Below, piece after piece: positions 43,401 to 48,004 of a DNA stretch of 64,000 nt. Positions within the stretch are counted from its first letter, which is position 1, and each line of letters begins with the position of its first letter. Where the stretch lies: positions 1,482,540 to 1,546,539 of the forward strand of contig RPFO01000102.1 of assembly GCA_009746045.1 (NCBI GenBank), given 5' to 3'. This DNA comes from Mesostigma viride. Taxonomy: Eukaryota; Streptophyta; Mesostigmatophyceae; Mesostigmatales; Mesostigmataceae. Made by a program: the position numbers and the translations under genes. The notes under the pieces are model-generated. The model had not been told where the DNA came from. It was given only the letters and a program-made list of their open reading frames with translations, and ran no database searches.

Positions 43401-43742
43401 CGACCAGGCTAGGCCTACATATCTACGCGTGGGGAGCGGCCGCCAACTTACAATGATGCTTAGCCTGGCAACCAGAACGGCACCAGGTACGTGATTGCAG
43501 CCAATGTGCAGCACTCTCTTCCGCTTTCCTGGAGCCCTGGCCGATGCGCTGTCCTGGCCAGCCTGCTTGTCTCCACCGTTAGAAGCTTCCGAGGCATGGC
43601 CAGTCTGAACGATGCGTGAACTATATGCGCCAGCGCCAGCGTAATCCCGGCCATGGCCAGCAATTTCGCTGTATGAGCTCCTTGTCTGAAGGTCATTCGT
43701 CAAGCGTCGAATAACATGGTTAAATCTCGACGTCGACGCCAT
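9693..43742 (-). CDS. dCache hybrid histidine kinase gene, 13 exons, 2843 aa (hand-built)
   Basis: Membrane hybrid histidine kinase of a multistep phosphorelay. An extracellular Cache-type sensor should control autophosphorylation on a HisKA histidine, with transfer to a C-terminal receiver aspartate. Exons 43452-43742, 41337-41389, 38879-39272, 33089-33378, 31113-31290, 27156-27388, 25117-25251, 22452-22608, 21211-21343, 20343-20563, 18585-18765, 16046-17598 and 9693-14405 join with matching phase and total 8532 nt. Domains by residue: TM1 about 93-115, sensor about 118-450, TM2 about 455-477, HisKA with His526, HATPase about 610-765, degenerate receiver about 910-1330, low-complexity linker, receiver about 2708-2830 with Asp2758 and Lys2813. 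Introns use GT-AG except one GC-AG. The first two exons are the least certain. Protein ligand and symbol are unknown. Confidence 0.85.
10690..10730. repeat. Histidine-coding triplet run
   Basis: Plus-strand gtggtg triplets code a His-rich patch (HHGAHHHHHHHGHHSHHHS) on the minus strand inside exon 13. Confidence 0.8.
11748..11928. repeat. GAGGGC hexamer array coding Ser-Pro
   Basis: About 29 near-perfect copies of a 6-bp unit lie inside exon 13. In the minus-strand frame they give a long alternating Ser-Pro tract, and frame is preserved because the unit is a multiple of three. Confidence 0.95.
13590..13955. repeat. 27-bp array coding SSSYNNNNG
   Basis: About 13 tandem copies of a 27-bp unit (ttgttattatagctgctgct..) give a nine-residue repeat in the minus-strand frame of exon 13. 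Variation is mainly at synonymous sites and Asn/Ser/Lys positions. Confidence 0.9.
14408..14578. repeat. TGG/AGG triplet satellite at a 3' splice site
   Basis: Pure GGT and GGA triplets lie directly against the exon 13 acceptor. On the coding strand they form a CCA/CCT tract, serving as an extended pyrimidine-rich tract. Confidence 0.9.
14780..15215. repeat. Intronic repeats: cccacctactc units and aacttaacgcgggg inverted motifs
   Basis: Cacctactcc units occur at 14785-14845 and 15150-15215. They flank a segment (14855-15145) with several inverted and direct copies of cgtaacttaacgcgggg, perhaps a small element. Confidence 0.55.
15318..15822 (-). repeat. Ghost copies of the exon 12 donor edge
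   Basis: 15765-15822 (gatggcctccaccggttgat, then catccagcatct) copies the exon 12 end at 16044-16100, including the position of its donor. A weaker copy (gatcgcccagcatct) is at 15318-15352. Confidence 0.7.
15876..15992 (+). repeat. Dispersed repeat catgagacaaccagcgcagg
   Basis: Related copies occur at 43085-43195, 59715-59795 (reverse) and 60856-60905. They share the words gccagaaatc.gg and ttatccgcgttt..gagtcgttca. Confidence 0.7.
16046..17598 (-). CDS. Kinase exon 12 (end of HATPase, first half of degenerate receiver)
   Basis: GTLICFYLVLPTLHPG completes the G2-box strand of the ATPase. Near residue 912, GCAVLCLRGALTRSKVAACV and DVATWEEVIDALRDV match strand 1 to helix 2 of a receiver but lack the paired acidic residues. 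About 300 residues of Gly/Ser/Ala-rich sequence intervene, including a polyglycine run from a CCA repeat. RPRLVVIDFQML then supplies the strand-3 aspartate. Donor is GAGCAG|GTATGT, phase 0. Confidence 0.85.
17640..18117. repeat. GGGGA / GGGAA satellite in intron 11
   Basis: Irregular ggggagg units (17640-17895) grade into about 44 perfect gggaa units (17895-18115). On the coding strand this is a pyrimidine tract within about 40 bases of the exon 12 acceptor. Confidence 0.95.
18585..18765 (-). CDS. Kinase exon 11 (HATPase G1, F and G2 boxes)
   Basis: Codes VEDTGFGIPPEKRQLVF (G1/D-box), QNFVQADVSHTRKYGGTG (F box and lid) and LGLAIAKALVEKMGG, ending QGP at donor CCAG|GTGCGT. The acceptor TTCCAG| abuts a long plus-strand GGGGT satellite, which is pyrimidine-rich on the coding strand. 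Confidence 0.95.
18779..18960. repeat. GGGGT satellite in intron 10
   Basis: Tandem ggggt units with ggt interruptions, immediately 5' (on the coding strand) of the exon 11 acceptor. Confidence 0.95.
19218..19268 (-). repeat. Ghost copy of exon 11 start
   Basis: Translates on the minus strand as PDTWFGIPPRK, against EDTGFGIPPEK in the real exon at 18725-18765. It lies on the upstream side of the exon, within intron 10. Confidence 0.75.
20075..20342 (-). repeat. Three tandem ghost copies of the exon 10 donor edge
   Basis: Units of about 87 bases each repeat cccacctcaaactcgaggac followed by tcctt and a tail (taaccatgacat..ccatc..ccataag). Ghost junctions are at about 20083, 20170 and 20257; the real one is at 20342/20343. 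The first two keep the GTGGGT donor on the minus strand; the third keeps GTGGGT but has lost part of the exon edge. Confidence 0.85.
20343..20563 (-). CDS. Kinase exon 10 (HATPase N-box)
   Basis: GGFPPTVLGDSERVRQIFSN then CISNSIKFTEEGYVVI carries the N-box of GHKL ATPases (GD..R..QI..N...N..KFT). It ends IVLEFE at donor GAG|GTGGGT. A roughly 25-residue insertion (HARQQKELLLARGIKDKEY) lies between the N-box and G1-box strands. Confidence 0.9.
20900..21178 (-). repeat. Ghost copies of the exon 9 donor edge
   Basis: 21108-21178 (acccacctgatatttccagc, then agcagctccaatgaattgcg) copies the exon 9 end at 21206-21260. Weaker copies begin near 21005 and 20903. Confidence 0.75.
21211..21343 (-). CDS. 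Kinase exon 9 (HisKA to HATPase linker)
   Basis: VEGSMLQLEETSLDLARTV corresponds to the family pattern IEAGKM.LE...FDL..L. Acceptor ACACAG|GTGGAG, donor TCAG|GTGGGC, phase 0 in and 1 out. Confidence 0.85.
21420..21785 (-). repeat. Ghost copies of the exon 9 acceptor edge
   Basis: 21423-21478 (caggctggtcaccaccagct, then gcagcatgctgccc) copies exon 9 at 21305-21345. Shorter copies are at 21640-21665 and 21741-21780 (the latter with ccacctgcacaca). Confidence 0.75.
21850..22076. repeat. aggtcactatatgatcattc tandem array
   Basis: About eight units of roughly 30 bp arranged in a higher-order period of about 90 bp, in intron 8. It is followed at once by a perfect hairpin. Confidence 0.85.
22081..22115. 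repeat. Perfect 17-bp hairpin with one-base loop
   Basis: caagaaccagatgcaag, t, then its exact reverse complement. No mature RNA can be inferred from this alone. Confidence 0.9.
22404..22432 (-). repeat. Ghost copy of the exon 8 donor edge
   Basis: gccacttgctctgctcaggt copies gcccacttgccttgctcagg at the real exon 8 end (22442-22461). Confidence 0.6.
22452..22608 (-). CDS. Kinase exon 8 (HisKA domain, H-box)
   Basis: Begins within Ser525 and reads HELRTPLTGILGFVELL, then LNLINGILDLSK. His526 is the expected autophosphorylation and dimerisation-domain histidine. The acceptor is CCAG|CCAC after a G-run on the plus strand. The only donor that keeps phase is AAG|GCAAGT, making this a GC-AG intron. 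The next exon then supplies VEGSMLQLEE in place of the usual IEAGKM. Confidence 0.9.
22690..22742 (-). pseudogene. Ghost copy of exon 8 start (HisKA H-box with Gln for His)
   Basis: Minus-strand reading gives SQELHRPLTGILG, against SHELRTPLTGILG in exon 8 at 22565-22608. It sits about 125 bases upstream of the real exon start on the coding strand. The histidine codon CAC has become CAA, so inclusion would give a kinase-dead H-box if it were spliced in. Confidence 0.75.
22825..23035. repeat. Two tandem copies of a 103-bp unit
   Basis: gcttgtgcctggatgcttat, then the run to ccgccggtaagagag, is repeated almost exactly (about 22828-22930 and 22931-23033). Confidence 0.9.
23042..23220 (+). repeat. 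Tandem copies of the gaaggttcctttactctgta tail
   Basis: About two and a half units of 73 bp (tacccacgtattcactcatg, then ggggattgaaggttcc, then cacccacgtgcttattaatt). They are related to the tails of the dispersed repeats at 3475 and 8420. Confidence 0.8.
23462..24848. mobile_element. hAT-type DNA transposon (intron 7)
   Basis: Terminal inverted repeats start CAGTGCTTCTGCTAA and the flanks carry the 8-bp duplication GAACACGG (23454-23461 and 24849-24856). An 8-bp duplication with CAGTG-like ends is diagnostic of hAT elements. Both subterminal regions carry many copies of ggttgacgaa or its complement, typical of transposase-binding repeats. At 1387 bp it is too short for a full transposase. 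Confidence 0.85.
24006..24299 (-). CDS. Acidic 97-aa ORF inside the hAT element
   Basis: Starts MSKKNGLAGFKTSTLDALF and ends in an acidic run (NSGEEESGEEESGEEGA). It has clear codon structure and a plausible start, but I do not recognise a family. It may be the N-terminal remnant of an element-encoded protein, or a transcribed small ORF in intron 7 on the same strand as the kinase. Confidence 0.4.
   Translation of the reverse strand: MSKKNGLAGFKTSTLDALFKKQAGEIVETENIVDLGRSLDEKEGRQGRDKRKRVEREEEHGSNAQEEEDGGQSASSDSASNSGEEESGEEESGEEGA
25005..25060 (-). repeat. Ghost copy of the exon 7 donor edge
   Basis: cacctgatgttggagaggaa, then cgcggtctctgcgtgcgcc, copies the exon 7 end at 25113-25160 with its donor position kept. 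Another copy (ctcacctcctgttggagacg, 23436-23461) was split by the hAT insertion. Confidence 0.8.
25117..25251 (-). CDS. Kinase exon 7 (signalling helix into HisKA)
   Basis: Codes FTTPVTRDIKRKAEHLECL, a HAMP-like or signalling-helix segment, then EKENAEQLAHAKTMFLSNM and the first two bases of Ser. The wording AKTMFLSNM(S)HELRTPL is the classic HisKA start. Donor is ATGAG|GTAAGG. Confidence 0.9.
25325..25520 (+). repeat. Dispersed repeat, copy 2 (see 8600-8810)
   Basis: About 190 bases closely related to 8600-8800; intron 6. Confidence 0.75.
25618..25668 (-). repeat. Ghost copy of exon 7 start
   Basis: gtgcttgatgcctcgcgcaa, then agggggtagcgaacctg, resembles gcgcttgatgtcacgcgtga, then caggggtcgtgaacctg, at 25219-25253. 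Confidence 0.7.
26205..26335. repeat. ctacattcagtgtactagt tandem array
   Basis: Six or so units of about 19 bp in intron 6. Confidence 0.85.
26757..26948. mobile_element. Foldback MITE
   Basis: The 192-bp element is almost one long palindrome. Ends are AGTGACGGAACCTT and its complement, with inner arms tccggcgaaaaccactcgcc. A half copy lies at 39338-39431. Confidence 0.85.
27156..27388 (-). CDS. Kinase exon 6 (end of sensor and second membrane segment)
   Basis: DPSARTSGISVSFYLDGRHY leads into strands typical of the second Cache lobe, then IPRSMLLGD and the membrane helix GIFILASVCAILFVVGVLA. Acceptor GCCAG|GAC follows a long CACC-rich coding-strand tract. Donor TTCAA|GTGGGT keeps phase 2 into exon 7. 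Confidence 0.85.
27411..27571. repeat. GGGT satellite before exon 6
   Basis: About 40 tandem gggt units. On the coding strand this is a CACC tract ending about 25 bases from the exon 6 acceptor. Confidence 0.95.
27602..28367. mobile_element. Inverted-repeat element with internal tandem duplications
   Basis: Ends are imperfect 27-bp inverted repeats (cgttcaagtggcccgccgga, then gcggctg, and its complement). Inside, a roughly 75-bp unit (gtgacggcaactaccaaaaa, then gtttccgttacgaattttca) is repeated three to four times (27720-27960). A 154-bp unit is repeated twice (27950-28103, 28104-28258). No coding potential. No clear target duplication. Confidence 0.6.
28386..30410. repeat. Two-kilobase compound microsatellite block in intron 5
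   Basis: In order: GA (28388-28476), GGAT, GGAC (28498-28730), GGAT, a short unique stretch, GGGC (28895-28975), then GGGA with many GGA interruptions (28985-30390). Purines are all on the plus strand. Open frames across it are artefacts of repeat units. Confidence 0.95.
30935..31110. repeat. gcggttggtttccgatcttt array next to exon 5 donor
   Basis: About five units of roughly 30 bp. The last unit (gcttccgatcttgttgccca) runs into the exon 5 donor itself, so the array may have grown from the donor-proximal intron. Confidence 0.75.
31113..31290 (-). CDS. Kinase exon 5 (second Cache lobe)
   Basis: Codes YFVTEDMALLATTLGSAV.. to YIQRQ, with acceptor CAG|GTACTTTG and donor CAG|GTGGGC. Phase 1 in and phase 0 out match. 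The acceptor and first 24 coding bases are repeated in about ten tandem copies upstream of the exon (31357-32000). I take the copy nearest the exon body as the used site. Confidence 0.8.
31357..32000 (-). repeat. Array of about ten ghost copies of the exon 5 acceptor edge
   Basis: Each roughly 79-bp unit contains catgtcctcagtcacaaagt, then acctggggga, identical or nearly so to the exon 5 start and its acceptor (31266-31300). It then has gggaggaagggagagttcga, an intronic spacer. Two weaker copies follow at about 32070 and 32355. Every unit presents a CAG|GTACTTTG acceptor on the coding strand. Confidence 0.9.
32099..32276. repeat. GTTT microsatellite
   Basis: About 42 tandem gttt units in intron 4, after a short gt run. 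Confidence 0.95.
32690..33012 (-). repeat. Ghost copies of the exon 4 donor edge
   Basis: cccacatgatgccgcggtac, then aactccagctgcgccatcat, at 32791-32830 copies the exon 4 end at 33085-33125. Weaker copies are at 32693-32726 and 32985-33012. Confidence 0.8.
33089..33378 (-). CDS. Kinase exon 4 (Cache ligand-pocket region)
   Basis: Starts AVDPVWGQRTGQIVKSFV and contains QRTAPWYRAAAV. The aromatic pair in PWY is the hallmark of Cache_1/dCache sensors (R.WY..A). It then reads VSSMPVRHPLTGELKMVLG, matching the usual strand pattern, and ends AT|GTGAGC. Donor-edge copies lie downstream at about 32693, 32791 and 32985. Confidence 0.85.
33400..34200. other. Intron 3 interior, nothing identified
   Basis: AT-rich then unique-looking sequence. 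No recognisable coding or repeat family apart from the start of the nested transposon cluster near 34203. Confidence 0.4.
34233..37180. mobile_element. hAT-family relative interrupted by a piggyBac-type element
   Basis: Both ends resemble those of the 37822-38643 element (tacgccgtacgg.., acgcgtatttta, the gggggtaccag..ccagcgggcagc block at the left; gtggatgcgcgccctataac, cgcgtattttaagcccgcgt at the right). Terminal words gtgttg and caacac are inverted. I find no clear target duplication. 31-bp near-direct repeats (cgaaacgcattacttttgca..) lie at 34203 and 37651. Boundaries are approximate. Confidence 0.5.
35220..36910. mobile_element. piggyBac-type DNA transposon, non-autonomous
   Basis: The ends are CCCCTAAATGGTCT and its exact complement, flanked by TTAA on both sides (35216-35219 and 36911-36914). 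TTAA target duplication and CCC-starting ends are the signature of piggyBac elements. Palindromic words cagccgatgcatcggc and cagccgatttatcggc sit just inside each end. No transposase is recognisable in the 1691 bp; the minus frame 35440-35868 (142 codons) has no family I know. Confidence 0.75.
37189..37651. mobile_element. MITE with arms of about 110 bp
   Basis: Arms gcattacttaaactaaaatt.. and its complement (..aattttagttaagtaatgc) extend inward through gggccgcgtggggaaattcc and attaattacgac. No coding capacity. Confidence 0.75.
37822..38643. mobile_element. Short hAT-type element with BED-like finger fragment
   Basis: The ends CCGGGTTGGCAAATACG and CCGGGGTTGGCAAATACG are inverted and flanked by the 8-bp duplication GCGGAAAA (37814-37821, 38644-38651). 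These ends and the duplication length fit hAT elements. It carries the start of a transposase-like ORF (38274-38463). Confidence 0.85.
38274..38463 (+). pseudogene. Truncated transposase N-terminus, BED-like zinc finger
   Basis: MPKKGPERDFVVEKKEAFTD is followed by MFCSFCNKNFSSKAG, a Cys-x2-Cys start like a BED finger. The frame ends after 63 codons in LCQNRR, so it is a fragment. A minus-strand relative, MPEKGPEHEFVAKK.. with FSCSFCGHNFTSG, lies at about 41830-41972. Confidence 0.6.
38879..39272 (-). CDS. Kinase exon 3 (sensor domain, first part)
   Basis: Codes GQAAERSVGSVSLTLRKAQ onward. A long amphipathic helix after TM1 (LRKAQLEHARSHMDHLLDTV) is followed by WATFEGLISQGVDAFSLG and YQSSPNVTRETPYIYE. 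A long juxtamembrane helix leading into a PAS-like fold is the usual layout of dCache sensors. The acceptor follows a G-rich tract on the plus strand (pyrimidine on the coding strand). The donor is GAG|GTAGGG. Confidence 0.8.
39338..39431. mobile_element. Half copy of the foldback MITE
   Basis: Matches the left arm and centre of 26757-26948 (ccacttgggcaatt.ggtccgtca, tccggcgaaaaccactcgcc, attccgcgttaagttca). It is located in intron 2, just upstream of exon 3. Confidence 0.8.
39455..39806. mobile_element. Repeat element with terminal foldback, copy A
   Basis: It shares with 39930-40366 a leader (gcggcgacaat, aagtactcttgca, taattacg, gggctctggt) ending in a roughly 118-bp palindrome. The palindrome opens aggtgaatagcccggc and closes with its complement (39688-39804). 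Confidence 0.7.
39930..40366. mobile_element. Repeat element with terminal foldback, copy B
   Basis: Same order of motifs as copy A, in the same orientation. Palindrome at 40224-40364 with inner words aattcacttcgactagt. Confidence 0.7.
41149..41336 (-). repeat. Four ghost copies of the exon 2 donor edge
   Basis: actcac.tgat.aac words at 41149, 41192, 41235 and 41278, spaced by 43 bases, echo the real donor edge actcacatgatcaacca at 41331. Three of the four keep GTGAGT next to an AT or AG. Confidence 0.8.
41337..41389 (-). CDS. Kinase exon 2 (first membrane segment)
   Basis: A 53-base microexon coding VMLAVVTSIACIVAWLI, with acceptor GCGCAG| and donor AT|GTGAGT. Phase 0 in and phase 2 out match both neighbours. 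An earlier acceptor near 41447 would extend it with more hydrophobic residues (LSMYTLMYVYDIRVGDTAQ) but breaks phase with exon 1. Four degenerate copies of its 3' edge and donor follow in the intron. Confidence 0.65.
41750..42377 (-). mobile_element. hAT-family fragment (minus strand)
   Basis: The right side ends cgtatttgccaacctggg, the complement of the hAT end seen at 37822. Inside, minus-strand words MPEKGPEHEFVAKK and, in another frame, FSCSFCGHNFTSG match the BED-like fragment at 38274. The left end is not found. Located in intron 1. Confidence 0.55.
42400..43080. other. Intron 1 interior, nothing identified
   Basis: No convincing gene. A short gggaggga tract is near 42545. A dispersed-repeat copy begins at 43085. 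Confidence 0.4.
43452..43742 (-). CDS. Kinase exon 1 (N-terminus)
   Basis: Starts with ATG at 43742 (MASTSRFNHVIRRLTNDLQ) and has 97 codons. It ends ..VARLSII at a strong donor, ATT|GTAAGT. The end is phase 0 and joins VMLAVV of the next exon, giving one continuous hydrophobic stretch. The middle is Gly/Ala/Ser-rich, and a basic GKRKR lies before the membrane segment, consistent with a cytosolic positive side. A TATATAA word lies about 60 bases upstream on the minus strand. An overlapping frame (MTFRQGAHTAKLL.., from 43696) is also hydrophobic but hits a stop before the donor. Support is phase, hydropathy and the donor, not homology. Confidence 0.6.
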
Positions 43743-43759
43743 GACTCATTCGTACTCAA

Positions 43760-45160
43760 GAAACAGATGTCTGATCATCTCGCCACCCCTATAAACACAT
43801 TATATATGTCAGACAGGCGGCGATTGGACGTTTATTAATACACTCATATATATGAGGTGATATATATACATTTAATTGGGATTTTCCGATCCCTCCAACT
43901 GTTCAGTACGTACACTAAGGCTTTCATGACATTTTATCGATATCCCGTGCTGGAGGCAACAATGCAGGCCACCTAAAGGTTGGAGTTCATGTCTAGCTTG
44001 ATCGCCGCCACAAATTTGGGACGTTGTCGGTGTCCTGCGTCGATGACGGTTCTGATATTTTTTTATTGGGGGCCTGTGCTGGCTACGTACCTAATAATTG
44101 TGAAAACAGTGCTTCATGAAATTCCAGGTGGGTGGAGATGCCATGGCCGTTTGACTTTTTGTCAGCAGGATGTGACCATTGACGTGGACAGCGCAGGAAT
44201 GGGCGCAACACCACAGTACCTACAGTACAGACGGTTTACCGGTTATCCGACTGAGATTGAATGGGTGTTTTGAGCTGCGTTCAAATCTGGTCTCAGAATC
44301 TTTAGATCCCAAGTATTTTTTTCCGGAAGGTCAAGTTATGTCCAGGGTACACCGTGCACATTACCTACTGTACCGTACCTACTGTACCGTACCTACTGTA
44401 CCGTACCTACTGTACCGTACCTACTGTACTGTAGGTAGTAGTTTTATCTTAAGTGTATTAAAAAACAACTCTCTGCTTGGAGTTCCGGTGGCAAAACGCA
44501 GGGGAAGTGGCGCGGGGCGGGTAGTTCCGGTGGCAAACGCAGGGGAAGTGGCGCGGGGGGGGGGAGCGGCCTCTGAGAAGTAAGGAATACTAAGCGAAAA
44601 TGCCACGTAGGGGCACAAAGAGAGACGGCTGGACTGAATCGTATTGAGTTACCGCGAATGAGGGGAAGAAGGTTTAGGGGAGGGAAAGGAGTAGCGACGA
44701 ATCGAGTGAACTGTCGAAGAGACGGGAAGACTCCTCGGGCTTGGGGGAGGATGAGAGTAGCAGCGAACAGAAGGAAAGGGAAATATAAGCTGCCGCGAGA
44801 GGGAGAACTGAACGGCCGAGAGATTATGAGCTGACGAGAGTGCTTCTGTGGGGGTTCGTTTACATTGGGGCCAGGCGGACACTGGCGGACAGCAGAAATT
44901 GGGGGCGTGGGGGCACGCCACGTAGTCGCCTCCGCGAGGAGACTGGACTGCGAGTAGCGACGAACTGCGGCAGGGGAACTGCGGGCTGCCGGGGTGTGGG
45001 GGGGTCCGTTAATCTAGGTGGGTGGGGGGGTGCGGGGGTGCGGGGTGCGGAGAATCGGCGGTGGGGGAAAAGCTGACGCGTCCGCATCAGCTTGGGGGGG
45101 GGGGCTTGTATCAAGTAACGCAGGAGTAACGTGCGTGTTTGCAACTTGCCCGTTGAAACT
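43760..45160. other. 5' flank of the kinase gene with small tandem repeats
   Basis: A TATATAA-like word near 43800 (minus) could serve the kinase promoter. taccgtacctactg is repeated about five times at 44360-44430. A 42-bp unit (gttccggtggcaaa.cgcagg) is duplicated at 44480-44560. The GC-rich remainder to 45110 shows no recognised gene. Confidence 0.4.
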
Positions 45161-45164
45161 CTAC

Positions 45165-46347
45165 GGCGGAGCCAATTTTCGGAAGAACCTCACCCTTAAT
45201 TAATTAAAATCATAGCTCCGTTGGGAGCATATGTAACACATAGCCCTGAGAAAGGGGCATCTATGGGTTTGTAATACAATCAGGGCTACAACCTACAGGG
45301 GGAGGATGTACAACTGTCACCTGCTCTGGGTGCACAAGGTGCACCTGCACCGCCATGATGGTTCATGCCTCCTTAACAAGCACAGGCACCCAGGGGGGGC
45401 TTGAGGAGAGGGCCTAGAAGGCCTGCATGACATATGGGGTGGAGGGTATGTGGGGTGGAGGGTATAAACCTCACCCTTATGCTTGCAAATTCGGGACAAA
45501 TTCGGTGGATGGATGGATGGATGGATGGATGGATGGATGGATGGATGGATGGATGGATGGATGGATGGATGGATGGATGGATGGATGGATGGATGGATGG
45601 ATGGATGGATGCCGGATGGATGGATGGATGGATGGATGGATGGATCCATGGATGGATGGATGGATGGATGGATGGATGGATGGATGGATGGATGGATGGA
45701 TGGATGGATGGATGGATGGATGGATGGATGGATGGATGGATGGATGGATGGATGGATGGATGGATGGATGGATGGATGGATATGGATGGATGGATGGATG
45801 GATGGATGGATGGATGGATGGATGGATGGATGGATGGATGGATGGATGGATGGATGGATGGATGGATGGATGGATGGATGGATGGATGGATGGATGGATG
45901 GATGGATGGATGGATGGATGGATGGATGGATGGATGGATGGATGGATGGATGGATGGATGGATGGATGGATGGATGGATGGATGGATGGATGGATGGATG
46001 GATGGATGGATGGATGGATGGATGGATGGATGGATGGATGGATGGATGGATGGATGGATGGATGGATGGATGGATGGATGGATGGATGGATGGATGGATG
46101 GATGGATGGATGGATGGATGGATGGATGGATGGATGGATGGATGGATGGATGGATGGATGGATGGATGGATGGATGGATGGATGGATGGATGGATGGATG
46201 GATGGATGGATGGATGGATGGATGGATGGATGGATGGATGGATGGATTGATTGACGGATTTTCATCCCCTATTCCTATGTTTTCTCACGTGTATAAGCTT
46301 CGCCAATTCTGGCGAACCTAACGGTTCTTCCGAAAATTGGCTCCGCC
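45165..46347. mobile_element. Inverted-repeat element carrying a GGAT satellite
   Basis: Perfect 25-bp inverted repeats (first 20: GGCGGAGCCAATTTTCGGAA) at 45165-45189 and 46323-46347 enclose some unique sequence and about 740 bases of GGAT repeat. No target duplication is obvious and there is no coding capacity. Confidence 0.75.
45505..46246. repeat. GGAT microsatellite
   Basis: About 185 ggat units with three or four single interruptions (near 45610, 45645 and 45780). Confidence 0.97.
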
Positions 46348-46588
46348 AGATAAATAAGTAGCTTCTGGAAATTAGTGTTCTGGCTGAAAACCAGGAATTA
46401 AACAAACAAAAGAAAATTAATTAATTAACTCCGGGGGCTGAGGACTGGACTAAACAAACAAATAAACAAGATTAATTAATTAACTCATGTGGGCTCTGGG
46501 TGGTCACCCTGTGAGCAAACAACTAACAAACATAATTCTATTATATAATATAAAGTATGTGCATTTGTATCGGGAATTCACTTCTTGC

Positions 46589-47153
46589 TGTTACGTCGCG
46601 TAACAATTCGTTGTAGTTACGGACGTAAATTAGGTCCTTGGCCTCGGTTGTTCCTAGGTTTACGTGTAGGCCCAGCTGGGACATTATTGTCCTCGTAACA
46701 GTACTGTGGTATATTGGGTGCCTTTGGGCGCCGCGCCGCGTACTTTATTAGTGGTCCTTATCCTTGGTAGAATGTAGTGGACCAGCGTGCATCTGTGCAC
46801 CTGCCTGTGTTTCTGTGTCTGCAGGCGAGGGCCATGTCGGCCCGAGCGTGTTGGACCGTTGGTGACCATTTATGCACGTTCACTCTTGTGTGTGCACTCG
46901 GCGTGTGTTAAATGAATTAACACATATAGGCTTGGGTCACGGCAGTGTAGTTGTGTTTCCTTCCTCTATTCCTGGAGTAAACGGGTTTTGGTAAATGGTT
47001 GTATGGCGTATTATAGTAACACATACGTTAATGCATTGAGATCAGCTCCGTCACGTTCGTCTTTCGCCAGGGGTTTGAGTAGAGGAGGCCTGACCAGTTT
47101 AGGTAGTATCAGGCCCATTAGAGGTAGAGGTGGAGGTAGATATCGGCGTAACA
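46589..47153 (+). repeat. 5' LTR
   Basis: 565 bp, TG..CA ends with short inverted repeats TGTTACG/CGTAACA. It matches the 3' LTR along its length. Confidence 0.95.
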
Positions 47154-47154
47154 A

Positions 47155-47173
47155 TGGTTCCGGAGGAACTTCG
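47155..47173 (+). promoter_or_regulatory. Primer-binding site candidate
   Basis: TGGTTCCGGAGGAACTTCG starts one base after the LTR with the TGG expected for pairing to a tRNA 3' CCA. The tRNA species was not determined. Confidence 0.6.
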
Positions 47174-47677
47174 TAGGTAGAGAACGAGACGACGGTCCTT
47201 GCCACATACGCCTTTCAAGAACCCTTCCGCGTCCAGGATACGAAGACGACACTTCCTTGATAGGTAATGGGCGGGTCGCCTTCAAGCTAGGAGAGTAGTG
47301 CTGCCCGGTTCGGGACACGATCTACCTAGATGCTAGACCTGCTCGCAGCGGATAAACCCTTTCGTAGTTAGCCTGTCCTTCGCCTTGTTTTCCTGCTTAC
47401 GGTTGTTTCCTGTCTTAGATAGGGGAGTATTACTGTTCGGAGACGATTAGCGTCGCAGTACCTACACCTTTTTCCTTGTGCTGCTGTTTTATTAGACGGC
47501 CGCACCCGCAGAGATACGGGTCGCTGTTTAGGACGAGCGCTGGACTATCCGGTCGCTGACTTAGGACGAGAGCTGGACAATTCCGCCCTCATCTTCTTTC
47601 GGTGATCCAGATCGCCCAGATAAGTCGCCTACCCCTTCTTCTAGCGTGACGTCACAAGACCCACCAGGTGAGTTATC

Positions 47678-48004
47678 ATGAGTCAACGTCGTGTTTTTAC
47701 TGCGCCTTCCCATTCATCTAGTGATAATAGCTTAGCTAAATATTACGTAGTTATTACCCCTCAATGGTCAGCCATTTTCCTCTCTTGGTCAGATGCTAGG
47801 AAGATAGTGCAAAATCGTACATATAATGTAATTAGGTATAAGAAATTTGTTACCTTCGAGGAAGCTCAACAATTCCTTATAGACCATAGTGTATCAGATC
47901 TAGGCCTACACGTACGTTCTACTCCTCATGGTCGCCCTCCTGTAGAAGCTCTAGATTTTGCTACCCCTCCTTCGTCTCCCCCTAAGGGCTGCATCCTCAT
48001 CTAG
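47678..48004 (+). CDS. Retrotransposon first ORF with viroplasmin / RNase H1 N-domain-like fold
   Basis: This 108-codon ORF contains YYVVITPQWSAIFLSWSDAR, KIVQNRTYNVIRYKKF and TFEEAQQFLIDH. That is the pattern of the small hybrid-binding domain shared by caulimovirus viroplasmin and eukaryotic RNase H1 (YYVV..G..GIY.SW..A...V..Y....YK.F.T.EEA..F). Such domains bind RNA-DNA hybrids. It precedes gag in the leader of the element. Assignment is by motif recognition. Confidence 0.6.
   Translation: MSQRRVFTAPSHSSSDNSLAKYYVVITPQWSAIFLSWSDARKIVQNRTYNVIRYKKFVTFEEAQQFLIDHSVSDLGLHVRSTPHGRPPVEALDFATPPSSPPKGCILI

Noticed and set aside
43460-43696. Alternative hydrophobic first exon frame (MTFRQGAHTAKLL..)
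   Set aside because: It meets a stop codon before the only strong donor (GTAAGT). The MASTSR frame stays open and keeps phase.
45427-46321. Long WMDG and HPSI open frames
   Set aside because: Artefact of the GGAT satellite; open in all frames.
47678-48004. Integrated plant pararetrovirus
   Set aside because: The viroplasmin-like ORF lies between LTRs with a CTTGC duplication and is followed by gypsy-order pol with integrase, so it belongs to a retrotransposon and not to a caulimovirus.
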